Below, in pieces: positions 1-11,241 of a stretch of 64,000 bases of DNA (its first letter is position 1; each line of letters starts with the position of its first letter). Position numbers and translations under genes: made by a program. The stretch comes from Heliopora coerulea (Eukaryota > Cnidaria > Anthozoa > Scleralcyonacea > Helioporidae). The stretch is taken from positions 372,001 through 436,000 of the forward strand of contig JASJOG010000160.1 in NCBI GenBank assembly GCA_030142905.1. Direction: 5' to 3'. Below the pieces are notes generated by a model that saw only the letters and a list, made by a program, of their open reading frames with translations, ran no database searches and was not told where the DNA came from.

Positions 1-371
1 CAGTAGACTAATGAAGTAAAACTTGAGAATTTGCATTAAATCGAGAAACCCTGGACTGAGTTATATTACCTTCGGAAAAACTTATATCTATCAGCTCCAG
101 CAACGTCAACTGATGGGTAAACCTTCGGAGGAACTTGAACAGATGGATCATAATTAAACCTTGAGAAACATAAACAAACAAAATTCACTTACTAAGGAAC
201 ATTTGCGCCACATGAATTGAAAGTAAAAGCAATATAGTGCATCAGTAAAAGTAATAATCATCACCAATAACCAACTGCTATTTAATGCCATGCATTAAGT
301 CCAATATTAAATAAGCACACTTGGCTTCCATTTAATAGAAAAGTCAGGTACGACTAACAGCAAATCAATAT

Positions 372-542
372 TTAGTATTCATACTTTTTGTATCTGTTAA
401 TTGCATCCCTTGCTTGTTGTGAATACCCTCTCCACTGCCTCGGGATAAATTTAGGAACAGGATCGGTGGTGTCTAACTGTATTTGATATCTTGGATAGTT
501 GCGAACATCACTGAACATAGTCTTGAAGACCGGTACACGTTT
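372..542 (-). CDS. Exon 3 (terminal) of the 104-residue protein gene
   Basis: The reading frame is open from the acceptor CCTTCAG (AG at 544-543) to TAA at 374-372, 57 codons including the stop. It enters in phase 0, matching the end of exon 2. It encodes the C-terminal half, ending in K-Y-E-Y. Confidence 0.75.
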   Translation of the reverse strand, partial: KRVPVFKTMFSDVRNYPRYQIQLDTTDPVPKFIPRQWRGYSQQARDAINRYKKYEY

Positions 543-3500
543 CTGAAGGATAAGAACAATGTCTTATTTATACCTTGCTAACTCAACTTAATTTTGACAA
601 ACCCCAGACTGTCAACCCCCTAGGGCCTTCAGACTAAAATGGAGCAAGAAAAAAATCCACTGGAAAGTATTATGGACCAATTTCATCAGCTATCAAAAGT
701 TTGCATGTTGAGAGTTAGCAAGGTAACAATTGTTCATGTAGGGCTATACTACGCTCAAAACTGTCTGTTGATAAATTCCAGCTTGCTCACTTGCCCCTGT
801 CAACCAAAAAATCTGGGAAACAGAGATAGGAGTGAAGTTTATGGGATGTGTGAGTGTGACAACCTCAAAGTTTGAAAAAAGAAAAAGCCCAAAAAAGTTG
901 AGTCAGAGAACAGCTGATTAATAGTTAGAGAACAACTGCCTAGTGAAATGACGTCATTCATGTTACTATCACAGTACAGAGACACGAAACCTACTTTCTA
1001 TTTGTTTTATAAAATAATCAAGGTTTTTTCGAGTTTTCGTGACGTTGTCCATATCTCTGTACTCTAATACAAAATGGAAATGATGTCAGCCGTGTCTCTG
1101 TACACTGAGAAAAAATTAGGCTCCTCCAATAAGAGCGTTCGTAGGATGGGTGTTATTTTATAAACGCAAATACTTTGACATGTGAGCTGTCAATAAAGTC
1201 AGGTGATTGCCTTTTCCCCCACCATCTTTTTTGTCGTTTTGAATATCCTTTGTATACAGCATTTACGATAATTTATGATTTTAAATTTTACCAAAGGAAT
1301 GTCTAGCACTCGCAGGTATGCAAAATGCACCATAAAACGCCTTTTCCAGTAGACAAAAATCGAAACCGTTTCCATAACTATTAATTGGACGCTAGTCCTT
1401 TTGCTCAGATATAACCTCATTAAAACGCAGACGAGATAAAGTCAAGACACGGTTTAAATGCTGCGCAACCAAGGCCGAGACGTGGATACGACGTAGTTCG
1501 ATAGCGGTCAAGCCGCACGATGGCGTTTAGAGACATTGGGATTCATTATATTATCAGAAGCAGTTTATCACAAACTATAGCGTTATTCACGACGCCTAAA
1601 CGTCATAAAGTAACTTAAGTGTTGTGATAATTCTTGAGATATTAACAAGTCTGAGCCAAAAACTGAATTGTTTTTTAATTCTGATGGAATCTCGTTTTCC
1701 AAAACAAGAGAGATAAATTTAACCCGCTCTGGAATCTTATCAAGCGATGCTTTTTATTTGCGTAAGGTATGGAACAAATCAGCAGTTGCGCTTCATCGTT
1801 TTAATCGCGATTTTTTCATTTTTGGTGCGGGAGAGGGGAGGAAATGCTTTGATTACTTTGTACGCGAAAAGTTAAAATGTGCTTGCAGATAAGACTAAAG
1901 TAGCACAGTAATGCCGGCGGAACCTAGAAGTATAAGATGACTTTCTTAACCAAAGATATTTAGTGATTCTAGTTTTTCATTGATATGCACAGGGTTGCAT
2001 ATTGTGATAAATAAAATATTCAGAATACTGAAGAAATTTGCTGCTTAATCACCCCAGGTAGAGTTTAAACTCAAGTCAACTAAATTGTCTGAAGTAAATA
2101 AACATTATATTTACTTCGTACGGTGATTTCCCGTTAGTCGTTTTCAATCAGTCGTCCCTGAGGATTATTCAATCAGTCGTCCCCGCGTTCAGAGGACGCG
2201 GTCGTACCGCGTCCTCTGAACGCGGCAAATATGCGTTTTTACCGTGGGCAAATGCTCGCATAACTCTGGCCGGTACGGTAGTCCGCTATGGTTAAGCTCA
2301 CTCTCAAAAAAAGTTATCAGACTGTCCAAGCATCCCGATTTCGTCGGGATTATTCCGATTTAACTTAAAAATCTCGAATCCCCACCAATATGCCTTTGGG
2401 ATAGGAAAAATTCCGATTTTGCCATCTGATCCAAGGAACAAGAAGCCAACTAAGATGTTTTCGTCAAACTTTAATAGTGCAATTATCCTTCGGAGACCTG
2501 GTTAAAAAATGGCGCCAGTGGTAAACAGGACGAAACAATCAGGACATAAATTAGACTGGTTGCCTCTAAATAAGTCAGTAATATCCGATTTCTCGGACTT
2601 CCTCTCGATGAATATGTCTCTCATTACACTATCATTTCAGTACAGTACCATTTTTATACAAAAACATGGGCAAACGACGATCAATTTACCGAACATTTTT
2701 GATAGAAATTGTCGTCTGTGATTGCTAAATATCGTGTTTTAAGACATCAAGATTTCAAAATTTTCTAGGGTAGCCTACCCCCTGACCCCCATTGTGAAAT
2801 CCCAATTTGGCAAAGTCCTTTGGTGGGACAGTCTGAATTATAACCTATATATTATTTCACAATGGCACATGTTATTGTACGTTCTTAGGAAAAAGAAAAC
2901 AGACAAAAAAAACAACAAGAAAAACCCCAAGTTATCAACAAACAAGATCGATCCATTCAAGGAAAACTCAACTCTTTAAGTCTTGAAAACAGGAATCTGA
3001 AGCCAAGATTTGCATAGTGAAGATTTTGGGCAGGACAAAATTTTTCCAGTGTGAATCATCTGTTCAGTCATTGCCACAAATTCTGATCACATACTGGTAA
3101 CATGCTGACGTTTCAGGTTATGGAGGGCATTTAATCAATAATGTATAAAAACATGAAGTTGATGTAAAGTGACATATCATTCATTTGTAAACTGGCCAAT
3201 GTAACTTTTAGAGAAGTACAAGGAACAATCAGTTTCTTATTTAATACCATATCATGGCAGGTACAACCAACAATTCAAGTCAACAGAAAAACTACTGAAA
3301 ATATAATGTTCTGTGCTAATGTTGGGGGTCACTTGCAGCTGCTATGGACATTATTCATGTCAAAATGCTAAATCCCATTTTATTTGTGAAATTCAGAATT
3401 TACTACTTCCCTGATCATATTTATCAATTAGTTTTCATTTATGGGCATTTATTCGGTTATTTCCTGAGCTCAATTGGATAGCATGAGAGAGTATTTTTGA

Positions 3501-5397
3501 TATTTGAGGTTTATGTCAGTAATGATAGTGCATTTTGGTTACAACAGTCAATATAAAACATGCAGGGGGTGATAAAACTGAAAGTGCTTTATATTTGAAT
3601 TAGGAACAGGGAAATGATGCAGTTAGACCCAGCATTAGAAAAAGTCAGGGTATTTTAAACAAAAATGTGGAAATTACACAAGGAAATCACTCTGAAAAAC
3701 TGAAACACTGGTGCAGCTGGGGTTTTTTGAGGAGCAGTGACAATATTAAAAGCTTAAATCAAACACCTTTAATAGTAGGGTATGGGAGTTGTGACTTGCA
3801 AATCATAATAATTTTGAATCCTAACTTACTAAAAATAATAATTATTTTATGTCCTGAGATCATACATAGAAGAGGTGATAGACAAAGTAAGGAGAATGTG
3901 GAGTGTAAACTTTGGTATAGTGAATACCATTTAATCACTTTGGGCAACAACAATTTATAGACTAAGAGTTTTCAATAGTCACTAGTGGACAGGTATTTTC
4001 TTACTGACCCATGCACTAAGTAACTACAGCTATCTTATCCTTTATCAACATGGCTAGGCTATTTTGGAGGAACTGTCTTATCCAGAGAGTGAATAATTAT
4101 ATTAGTGATATTGTTGTATTACAAATTTCTGTATATAGTTTAACATCTATGTGGTGTTGTAAGTTATTTATCTGAAGTTAGTGTGGTGTTCTGCAAATTC
4201 TACTGAAAGACAAATGAATTTAATTTCATTTTGCAAAGGAATAAGAAAGAACTGAAATGTTTTTTGTTGGTCTGTCAGCTTAAGTTGGGAGATAACATGG
4301 TGTACTATAAGTGATTTGAAAACATTTAGAAATCAGAGAATTAACAATGGGTATTATAAATTAACAATTAAAATTTTTTGCCCTCAACTGCTGATAGTTC
4401 TTAAGTTTAAACTTCTTCAACTGTCTGAGGCAGGGGTGTTGCAAATTATTGAGTATAGGGTGTTAATTCCCAAAATTTGAGGGGGAAAAAAAACTCAGGT
4501 GAAAATGGACTGTGCTGATATAGGATTAATTTAAATTCAGAGAAAATTCAATGTCATATGGTTGGACAAACTATGGTTGGACAAATTGTTATCTAGTTCA
4601 ATCAAATATACTGTACCATTGTGATTCAGTATTTTAAGTTAAAATCCAATGGTTGCCAACAACTTTACAACGTATAACAGTATGATATAAAACAAACTCC
4701 AGGAACGAGGGTCTTGGGACTTAAAATATGAGTAAAAACACGAGAGAAATTGAGATGGTAATATTTCGACTATATTACACAGTCGCTGTCAAACCTGACT
4801 AAAGCTTATTTAAATTAGTTAGGCTTGACAATGTCTGCGTAATATAGTCAAAATATTATCTTCTCAATTTTTCTTGTGGTTTTATTTCGTATTTTGGGTA
4901 CTGTCTTCTTTTCAGAGTTTATTTAAAACTGTATTATATTAAGTTAGATTATATGAGAATTGGCAGTTGAATAATGCATGTCAGTGTCATTGTAATCCTA
5001 GTAAGCGCTAAATACTCACAATTCTGCTGGTGCTTGTATGGGCTTTAAATGTGGCCCTTGCATGATCTCTGTCGCTAGATAACGTATAGAGAGGATCTAA
5101 AAAAATGAACCGAGCATTGATGCACAGGTAAATGGTTCTGTCCATTGAACGTCTTCTAAATTGTTAGAAATTACCATGTGCTTTTATATTTTTACCATAT
5201 GAAATTGAATGAATGAACTCATCACGTTATGTTTAAACCACCAACTGAAAGCTAGTAATATCAGTGTTTCCGATAGCAAAACATACGTTGTGCAGTCCTC
5301 CCAACAACTCGTCCATATTGTGGAACTTACCGTACAGATAATCGTGATTTCTCGTTGCCAGTAACTGAGGCTTTGTTATGGTGTTGGTAGAAGTCAT
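372..5397 (-). CDS. Uncharacterised 104-residue protein, three exons, divergent partner of CFAP68
   Basis: I assembled this gene from three exons on the minus strand: 5397-5331, 5096-5020 and 542-372. Introns begin with GTAAGT and GTGAGT and end with TTTTTTAG and CCTTCAG. Intron phases are 1 and 0 and each junction keeps the frame. The start is the first ATG (5397-5395) and the stop is TAA (374-372); ATTAAA at 336-331 may be the poly(A) signal. The product is small, basic and rich in Tyr, Arg and Thr, with no signal peptide or membrane segment. It has a short N-terminal D-Y-L-Y-D-P-L-Y segment and a C-terminal I-P-R-Q-W-R-G-Y segment. I do not recognise the family. The size, composition and shared promoter with CFAP68 suggest, by inference only, a ciliary or axonemal protein. 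The long second intron (543-5019) holds repeats. Confidence 0.72.
935..1130 (-). repeat. Dispersed repeat, second copy at 35.3-36.0 kb
   Basis: On the minus strand this block matches 35334-36030: the run of motifs CAGTGTACAGAGACAC, ATTTTATAAAACAAATAGAAA and ATGAATGACGTCATTTC occurs in the same order in both. It carries repeated ACAGAGAC words in both directions, so its ends may be inverted repeats. No reading frame. Confidence 0.55.
2183..2225. repeat. Perfect GC-rich hairpin
   Basis: Arms of 19 bp (2183-2201 and 2207-2225) are exact reverse complements around the loop TCGTA. The arms are far richer in G+C than the surrounding DNA. Upstream, AATCAGTCGTCCC is repeated in tandem. Confidence 0.7.
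4739..4878. repeat. Foldback with arms of about 63 bp
   Basis: 4739-4801 and 4816-4878 are imperfect reverse complements around a 14-bp centre. Both arms contain AATATAGTC(G/A)AAATATTA, which resembles the GAAA side of Penelope-like terminal hammerhead-like motifs. It may be a pair of inverted element ends. Confidence 0.55.
5020..5096 (-). CDS. Exon 2 of the 104-residue protein gene
   Basis: The acceptor is a T-run ending in TAG just above 5096 and the donor is GTGAGT from 5019. The exon is 77 nt: two bases complete the split Asp codon and 25 codons follow, ending in phase 0. Confidence 0.72.
5331..5397 (-). CDS. Exon 1 (start) of the 104-residue protein gene
   Basis: ATG at 5397-5395 opens 22 codons plus one base, followed by the strong donor GTAAGT at 5330-5325. 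The peptide starts M-T-S-T-N-T. Sequence upstream leads straight into the promoter shared with CFAP68. Confidence 0.7.
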
Positions 5398-5508
5398 TGG
5401 TAAAATCTATTGTGCAACATTTACTTAATAAGCGATCATTTTACAGCTTTTTGCCTGCTCTTACCGCTTTTCGTACGATAAAAACATGGTCGTCTAAATC
5501 AGCGTGTG

Positions 5509-5523
5509 GTTGTCAATGGTAAC
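5509..5523. promoter_or_regulatory. X-box (RFX site), imperfect palindrome
   Basis: GTTGTC-AAT-GGTAAC fits the X-box pattern GTNRCC, spacer of 0-3, RGYAAC with one mismatch in the left half and a perfect right half. RFX factors drive ciliary genes through such sites. It lies 173 bp upstream of the CFAP68 start and 112 bp upstream of the divergent start. Confidence 0.6.
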
Positions 5524-5576
5524 CAAAATTCCGGAGACTGACGAATGTCATCGATATCTTCCGAGACAAAAGTAAT

Positions 5577-5589
5577 GTTGCTTAGTTAC
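5577..5589. promoter_or_regulatory. Second, weaker X-box-like site
   Basis: GTTGCT-T-AGTTAC matches the X-box with one mismatch in each half and a one-base spacer. Alone it would be weak evidence; it gains weight from the better site 54 bp upstream and from the ciliary gene next to it. Confidence 0.4.
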
Positions 5590-5681
5590 AAGTGAGGAAA
5601 CAGAGAAGATTTATTTTCATCGACCGTTCAATAGCAAACTAAAACTGCTGTTGGCCTCGTCAAACGGAATTGTCAAAGGAA

Positions 5682-5891
5682 ATGTCAAAAGAATTATCTT
5701 TTGTTAGTGACCTGAAAGCTACTGGTCATGGCGAAGTATGGGACCATACAGACCGAAAAAAATTTTCGCAGTTTGGATGGAGATGCACAACAAATGAAAC
5801 TTCTTATTCAAACGATACTCTGATCGGTAACTGGAGTGAACAGAAATTCGACATCCACAGAATGTTCCAGCCAAAACCAATCCCTTCATCT
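5682..5891 (+). CDS. CFAP68: CFAP68 exon 1
   Basis: Seventy codons from ATG to Ser-Ser, then the donor GTAAGA at 5892. The block G-W-R-C-T-T-N-E is nearly invariant in CFAP68 as I know it. The open frame runs on to 5933 past the donor, but the family alignment stops at the donor. Confidence 0.87.
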
Positions 5892-8800
5892 GTAAGATTT
5901 CTTCCTAAGAAAATAAGTATTAAGTTTTGTTAGTTGTGAGTAATCGTCAGATAATTCGTCAGATCAGATAGCTTTCGGATGATTTGTCTCGTTCTGTATT
6001 AAGGTGGTTCCATACAGTTTCCTGAAAAATAGGAAGCGTTAAATTTGAGGTCTAGTGAAATGCACATGAGAATCATTTGGTTAAAAAAATTAAAGTGACA
6101 GACATGAATAATAAAACAGTCTGAGCAGCACACCACCAGACTAAGTTTTACAGTGTTGTGCATTTGATTTGTACCAAATGGCCTTGATGTTAAATTTTTT
6201 TGCACACTCTAAAATTGCTCTTCTAGCCTTTCATTTCTTGGTTCCTGACCATTGAAACACAGGAATTGGTGAATACAGTATTAAGAGCAAAATCAAATGA
6301 GAATTGGAGTGTTGAGCATAACCTGTCAAAACAGAATTGTCAAAACCTGAAAAGATACCAAATTAAAATATCAGTCCATGGTGAAATTTCAGTTATATGC
6401 AAGTACAATTTTTGTGCTTGTGCTATGGTGTTGAAACCTCAAATTGCTTACTACACTTGTACTAGAATAAATTAAAAAGATTCCAAATTATGGGCTATAG
6501 CCATGCTGTATATGGCAGAATCACGAGGTGGGCCACTGTTCTTGTTCGGATCATGTAAATTCGTTGAAATATACAGTATTAAGCATTTACAGTTGTACAG
6601 GGGGTCTTATCAGAAAAAAATTTGGAAACCCATGGTGTATGGCAATGGCATCAGGGCAACTAATAAAAGGGAGGGGCCAGCCCATGAGGTCCCAATCTTT
6701 GTATGGGTGTGTCTGACAGTGTGCTCCAAGGGCAACACCCCAGTGGTCAATCTCATTTAATATACAAGTGCTAAAAATGATAACCTGAATGTTGTTTGAG
6801 ATTGAATTTGTGATTTTCTAAAGGTCATAAGAGAGAATGATATTTTCTGCTGTATAACAGTTCTGCAACAATCTTGTTTGGCAATCATGACTTTGTAGTT
6901 TTTATTTTATTAGTAAGTTAAAAAAGGAAAATCCACACATACCCTAGCCTTCCCACCAAAAAGGGGGGAAGGGAAAGGCCCTCCAGCCCTCTCTCCAGTA
7001 CTTCCAACTCCCCTGGTATACAGTACAGTATTGCAGAGTCAACATCGAAATTTGTTAACCTATTTGTACTATGCACATGATGTGACTATGTGGGATTGCT
7101 ACAGTGTTGTTTAGTATAACCTTTTCACCCAAATAATTACGGCCCGTACACCTATATGTTTATGCATCCAAATTGGACACATTACACTGCACCAGTCCTG
7201 TGCATTAATGGTTGGAGGTTAAACTGTTGTTTCTTGCACATCAATTTGTATTCCTGGCCAAATTTTTGGCAGTTTCAGAGAGTGGTTTCATATTAAAGAA
7301 ACTTTTTAGTTTTTTTAAAGAAGTTTTGTTTTGTTCCCATTAAGGAAAAACGAGGAATTGGGAATATAAATCAGTTAATATTGTATAATAATTACAATGT
7401 GAGAGTCTCAGGAATTTGAAATCCCATGCCAAATCTGGTTGGTGTTTGTTCTACCATATGCCATTCCAACTTCATTTCATTGTCCTACATTATATGAAGA
7501 TACATACAATGTAGCATTTCATATTGTATTTTCATGTAACACAAGTCAACTGTTTTGAAAACATATTGACCAGTTACCATCTGATGATTATTTTTATAAT
7601 GATTGTTTTGCATTGTGATGATGTGATTAGTGATGCATTCCAGTCCCTAGGCATCTATTTGCCAAACTACATGGTTTTAGTTGGTGTGTTACCAATTCAT
7701 CTTGGAATATGACTTGTATGGAAAAAGCCTGTATGTACATAACCACTTTAAAATCCAGCTGAAATTTGACATGAAAACATAAATTATAATGATGTGTGAT
7801 TTTGTTCTCCAACTTAAGCCAGACCAATTTTCTGACATGCACACCCCCCACAGACTAAGTCTTGTGAGGATATGCATTATTTTTTATTAATACACTTTTT
7901 AGAAAGTAGACTATCATTTTACATTATATTTTTTTAATATGTATTTCCAATAATGTTATACTATAGTATGCTCATTATTTTGAGACTACATACCAAGCAA
8001 GCCACTGTATAAAAACACCCAACAAAATTCCAGTTGCTTTCAAATGTTTTCAAGGTACAGATTGTTTTTATTTATTTTTTGTCATTGTTGTTATTGTTGT
8101 TGTAGTTGTTTAAAAAGCAATTAGGTGATTATTTACAGTGTGCTTAAGCCATTAAGCGGCAGGCACCCAATTTCTTCTGAATAAAATTTTCTGACATTAG
8201 CAAAAAAAAAAAACCAAAAAAAAAAACCAAAAAAAAAAAAACCATCAAAAAAACCTTTGCCAGTCTAATGCATTAGTAAATAATATATTTGATCTGGATA
8301 TTTAAAGCTGCTTACTGTTAACTGTTAGGCCAGAGAAAAATTTGATTTTATAAAGCTTCAATTTTTGGTGATAAATACTAGTTTGCAGAGTGGTTCGTTA
8401 CAGTAATTTTGAACTTAGAACATTTATGTTGAGCCTTTGTCAAATTCAGAGTATAGTGTCAATTAAACATTGAAATGTGGACATTTCATTAAGGTCTAAT
8501 GTTTTGTGGTCATGAAAAAACAACTCTTCAATTCATCCAGTGGTATACTAGCTGTCATGACTCTTGCTCTTCAAGGAAGGCCAACAGGAAAGTTGCCACC
8601 ACCCTTAAAAATCCATCTCAGTGTTTCCATTGCATAGAGGGTCTGGGGGGTATATTTATCTCAATACAGACAAAGGGAAATTATAACTGCAGTGAGGGAG
8701 GCTAAAGTCTTCTAGGAGATTTGGTCACATGATCTCCCCTGGAAATTTGGAAAATCCATACCTCAGAAACATCTTCAAATGCACACACAGGTACTTGTAA

Positions 8801-9642
8801 ACCAAATTAAATCAATTATAGGACTGCCGTATAAATTATTTGGTAATATTTGGTGCAATAGCTGACTAATGATAAAAATATTTTATTTGGTTTCTTTACG
8901 CTAAAAAGTGAAGGGGCTTGATGCTTTCTTGACACTGTGGATGAGGTTTCCTCATCCAATGCCCTATAGAAATATTTTCGTAAACTTTTTTTCCCTTTCT
9001 TATTTTTTTTTTTAATTGATTTTTTGCTATGTTCATTCATTTGTTCTATTGTTGTAATTTGTCATTGAGTAACAGGAAAATGTAGGAAAGGGTAAATCCA
9101 TAATTATTTGCAAGTATTTTAAATTAGTAAGTCAATTGAAGACTAAAACAGCTAAAATACCGGTAAGATAATTACTACGATGCAGTTTTAGCCAACTTTT
9201 TCTAGTAAAAGCCGGGCTTACTGCCTATTAGTATAAAACACCCAGTCCAGTCAGCTTCAAGACCGTCTGTTGTCATGTATAGAGCAGGCTTTTTTGAATG
9301 GATGATTGACGCAAGACGTGCGTTCTGTCAGTGGGATCTCCCAATATTTTAACCCCCGTTCACTCTTTTGGAGAGCTGAACTGCATGGCAATGAACGTAC
9401 AGTAAACATAAACCTCCTAGGCTACCTTGGTATTTATCACTTACAATATTTAAACCAAAGCAAAACCTTTGCCATATTTTTATTCCATAGGTCGAGAACC
9501 GACTTCATTCCCAGGACATCAGCCAGAACTGGATCCTCCGTCACTAAAGTCACAGTACAATTCGTTTACGACCATATCCAGACAGACATATAGAGATCCT
9601 CGAGCAACAAACAGCAGCGTTTACAGAACAGGCAAAACCTAA
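5682..9642 (+). CDS. CFAP68: CFAP68 (C11orf1 homologue), ciliary microtubule inner protein
   Basis: CFAP68 binds inside axonemal doublet microtubules. The first coding exon (5682-5891) carries the family core: G-H-G-E-V-W near residue 15, then F-G-W-R-C-T-T-N-E and G-N-W, ending Q-P-K-P-I-P. The last exon (9491-9642) carries the C-terminal signature R-E-P-x-x-F-P-G-H-Q-P-E-L-D-P-P and ends in TAA. Exon 1 ends in phase 0 while the last exon needs one preceding base, so at least one middle exon (length 3n+1, probably the F-G-H-Y segment) must lie in 5892-9490; I could not find it convincingly. I start at ATG 5682 because the reading frame farther upstream has only a TTG. An AATAAA follows at 9763. 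Confidence 0.85.
5892..9490. other. CFAP68 intronic region, middle exon not located
   Basis: AT-rich sequence with several A- and T-runs. One or more CFAP68 exons must be hidden here. No coding transposon is visible. Confidence 0.5.
8199..8257. repeat. A-rich simple repeat
   Basis: Three runs of 11 to 12 A separated by CC pairs, then CATCA and a further A-run. Confidence 0.8.
9491..9642 (+). CDS. CFAP68: CFAP68 terminal exon
   Basis: The acceptor TATTCCATAG ends at 9490. Two bases complete a split codon, then 50 codons including TAA. F-P-G-H-Q-P-E-L-D-P-P is the family's C-terminal motif; a Ser/Thr/Arg-rich tail follows. Confidence 0.85.
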
Positions 9643-9762
9643 ACAATCTCATAGAATACAGTGTAATATAGCGAGTCACCTGCTCAACGTTGCTCAGTGA
9701 TTTTGTAATGAATGAATACTTTGTGCTTCCTTATGTTAATATATTTGCAAACAGTTTAACGG

Positions 9763-9768
9763 AATAAA
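9763..9768 (+). terminator. Poly(A) signal AATAAA for CFAP68
   Basis: A canonical AATAAA lies 121 bp after the CFAP68 stop codon in an AT-rich 3' region. Confidence 0.5.
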
Positions 9769-10139
9769 TATTATATTTTATCACCAACAGACGTGTTGGC
9801 AATATCGCCATAACCTTTCCAACTTCAGCTTAAATTCTTGAATGTTAACGAAAAGTTTTAATGAACTAGTTGAATGGGATGCGCTTCGGAACTGTCGATG
9901 ACCATATTGGTTTTGATTTTCTGGTATCATATGAACTCCATACATACCTTTTTGTACGCGGACATTGTCATTGTCACCATCGTTGCAAAGTGCTCAGACC
10001 GAGGCACTCTTGCTTCATGTCTCAAAACGTAGGTTCCTAAGATTTTGTTTCCATGTAATCCTACGATATCGCCCGAACTAGCCGTATACCCCTAGCTGTC
10101 GGATACTACTAATATCAGTGGTTATGAACAGTTATGAAT
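9769..10139. other. Intergenic stretch
   Basis: I see no gene or clear repeat between the CFAP68 3' region and the dispersed repeat at 10.14 kb. Confidence 0.4.
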
Positions 10140-10380
10140 AGTTTCTTTAACCCTTTCCCGACTGATTGTTTTTGAGCTGATTGAGGTCAATCCACTTAGA
10201 ATGTAATTCAGAGCGACTTCTTCATTGAAGACCGAGAGAAGCGTCTCGTCAGTTCTTTAGCGATGTTATATCTAAAAAATAATAAATTGCGCTTTTTTGT
10301 TTGATTTTTTGATTTGAAAATCAAAACAACTAAAGTAGGGTCATATTTGAGCCTATATGTCGGTTAAGAGTTAAGGGGAA
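10140..10380 (+). repeat. Dispersed repeat, second copy inverted at 29.4-29.6 kb
   Basis: Starts near TTAACCCTTTCCCGACTGA and ends near TCGGTTAAGAGTTAAG, suggesting short terminal inverted repeats. The middle (GTTATATCT, AAATTGCGC, CAACTAAAGTAGGGTCATAT) matches the minus strand of 29410-29600. Confidence 0.5.
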
Positions 10381-10384
10381 GCTA

Positions 10385-11190
10385 TTTCATTGGATTCAGA
10401 ACTTTCTGACAGCGAGAAGTCAGTGTGTGGTGGTAGATGGTGGGACGTCAAGATGGTTATATTACATCCGGAGTTCCTCAGGGCAGGATATTGGGTCCTC
10501 TTCGGTTCACTATTTACATGCGGATGACAGTGTACAGTGTACTATATAGCAAAATTGCAACCCCAGCAGATTGTCATCAGCTACAGCAAGATATCGGTAT
10601 CATGTGAACATGGAATCAAAATTGGCCACTCGAACGTAAAACAGATAAATGTAAGGTCTTGCATGTTTCTAGGTAAAAAATGTCCTGTTGAATATGAGTA
10701 CTGTTTGGATAATCATTTCTTAACGAAAACCAATGATCACGAGCACCTTGGAATCTGGCTTCAACCTAACGTGGTTTGGGGTAGCTATCAGCTATGTTAA
10801 TAACATTTGTGCTAAGGCTAATCGTGTGATAGCGTGTCTAAGATAATTATAGTTCAAAGTATGATAATTCTTTTACTTGTTTTTTTCCTTTCATAATCAT
10901 GTTACGCAATTCAGTGTTTACACTGCAATGTAGCTTTTTAATAAACCAGTGTGTCTGTCTGTCTGTCTATCTGTCTGTGTAGTGGCTGATAGGGAGGTAA
11001 TTTGGCCTGGAGAACAAGAAGTGAAATGAAATAGCTTTTGAAGCTTTGGTTCTTCCGTTTATGGAAGATGATTGTCAAATTTGGAATCCTCACCTAAGAA
11101 AGCATATTACTGCTCTTGAAGCAGTGCAGAGGAGAGCAACTCTACTAAGATGCGAATCATTAGTCACCTGTGATGTGAGATTACAAAACC
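10385..11190 (+). pseudogene. Non-LTR retrotransposon reverse transcriptase relic (CR1/L2-like)
   Basis: In shifting frames I can read a motif like S-G-V-P-Q-G-R-I-L-G-P-L (10.47-10.50 kb), a shortened A-D-D box (near 10.52 kb), and, after a gap, L-V-L-P-F-M-E followed by E-A-V-Q-R-R-A (11.04-11.14 kb). This order is that of the reverse transcriptase and C-terminal region of CR1/L2-type elements. Frameshifts and a deletion before the A-D-D box make it dead. A TCTG repeat in the middle may mark the tail of an inserted second relic. It abuts the left end of the Penelope-like palindrome. Confidence 0.55.
10949..10978. repeat. TGTC/TCTG tetranucleotide microsatellite
   Basis: About seven units, slightly interrupted, directly after AATAAACCAGTG, a pattern seen at the 3' tails of some LINEs. 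Confidence 0.7.
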
Positions 11191-11209
11191 TTGGTTTATA
11201 ATGTAATTC

Positions 11210-11241
11210 TAACGTTTCGTTGCTACACGCAACATCCTCAG
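11210..11241 (-). ncRNA. Hammerhead-like core, left copy
   Basis: Exact mirror of the motif at 15370-15401: CTGAGGA at 11241-11235 on the minus strand, followed by stem II and GAAAC. Confidence 0.48.

Larger units (their letters stand above)
543..5019. other. Long intron of the 104-residue gene
   Basis: Apart from the repeats listed separately, I see no exon with good splice signals and no recognisable element. Short open frames are scattered by chance in AT-rich sequence. Confidence 0.5.
5398..5681. promoter_or_regulatory. Bidirectional promoter between CFAP68 and the 104-residue gene
   Basis: Two start codons face away from each other across 284 bp. The stretch has more C+G and CpG (for example CTTTTCGTACG, CATCGATATC, CGACCG) than the AT-rich introns on either side. 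It holds two RFX X-box-like palindromes. No TATA box is obvious in either direction. Transcription start sites cannot be placed from sequence alone. Confidence 0.6.

Noticed and set aside
8716..8790. Possible middle exon of CFAP68 (F-G-H word between TCTAG and GTACTT)
   Set aside because: The F-G-H frame needs an entry phase that exon 1 does not provide, and its exit phase does not fit the last exon; the rest of the peptide does not look like the family.
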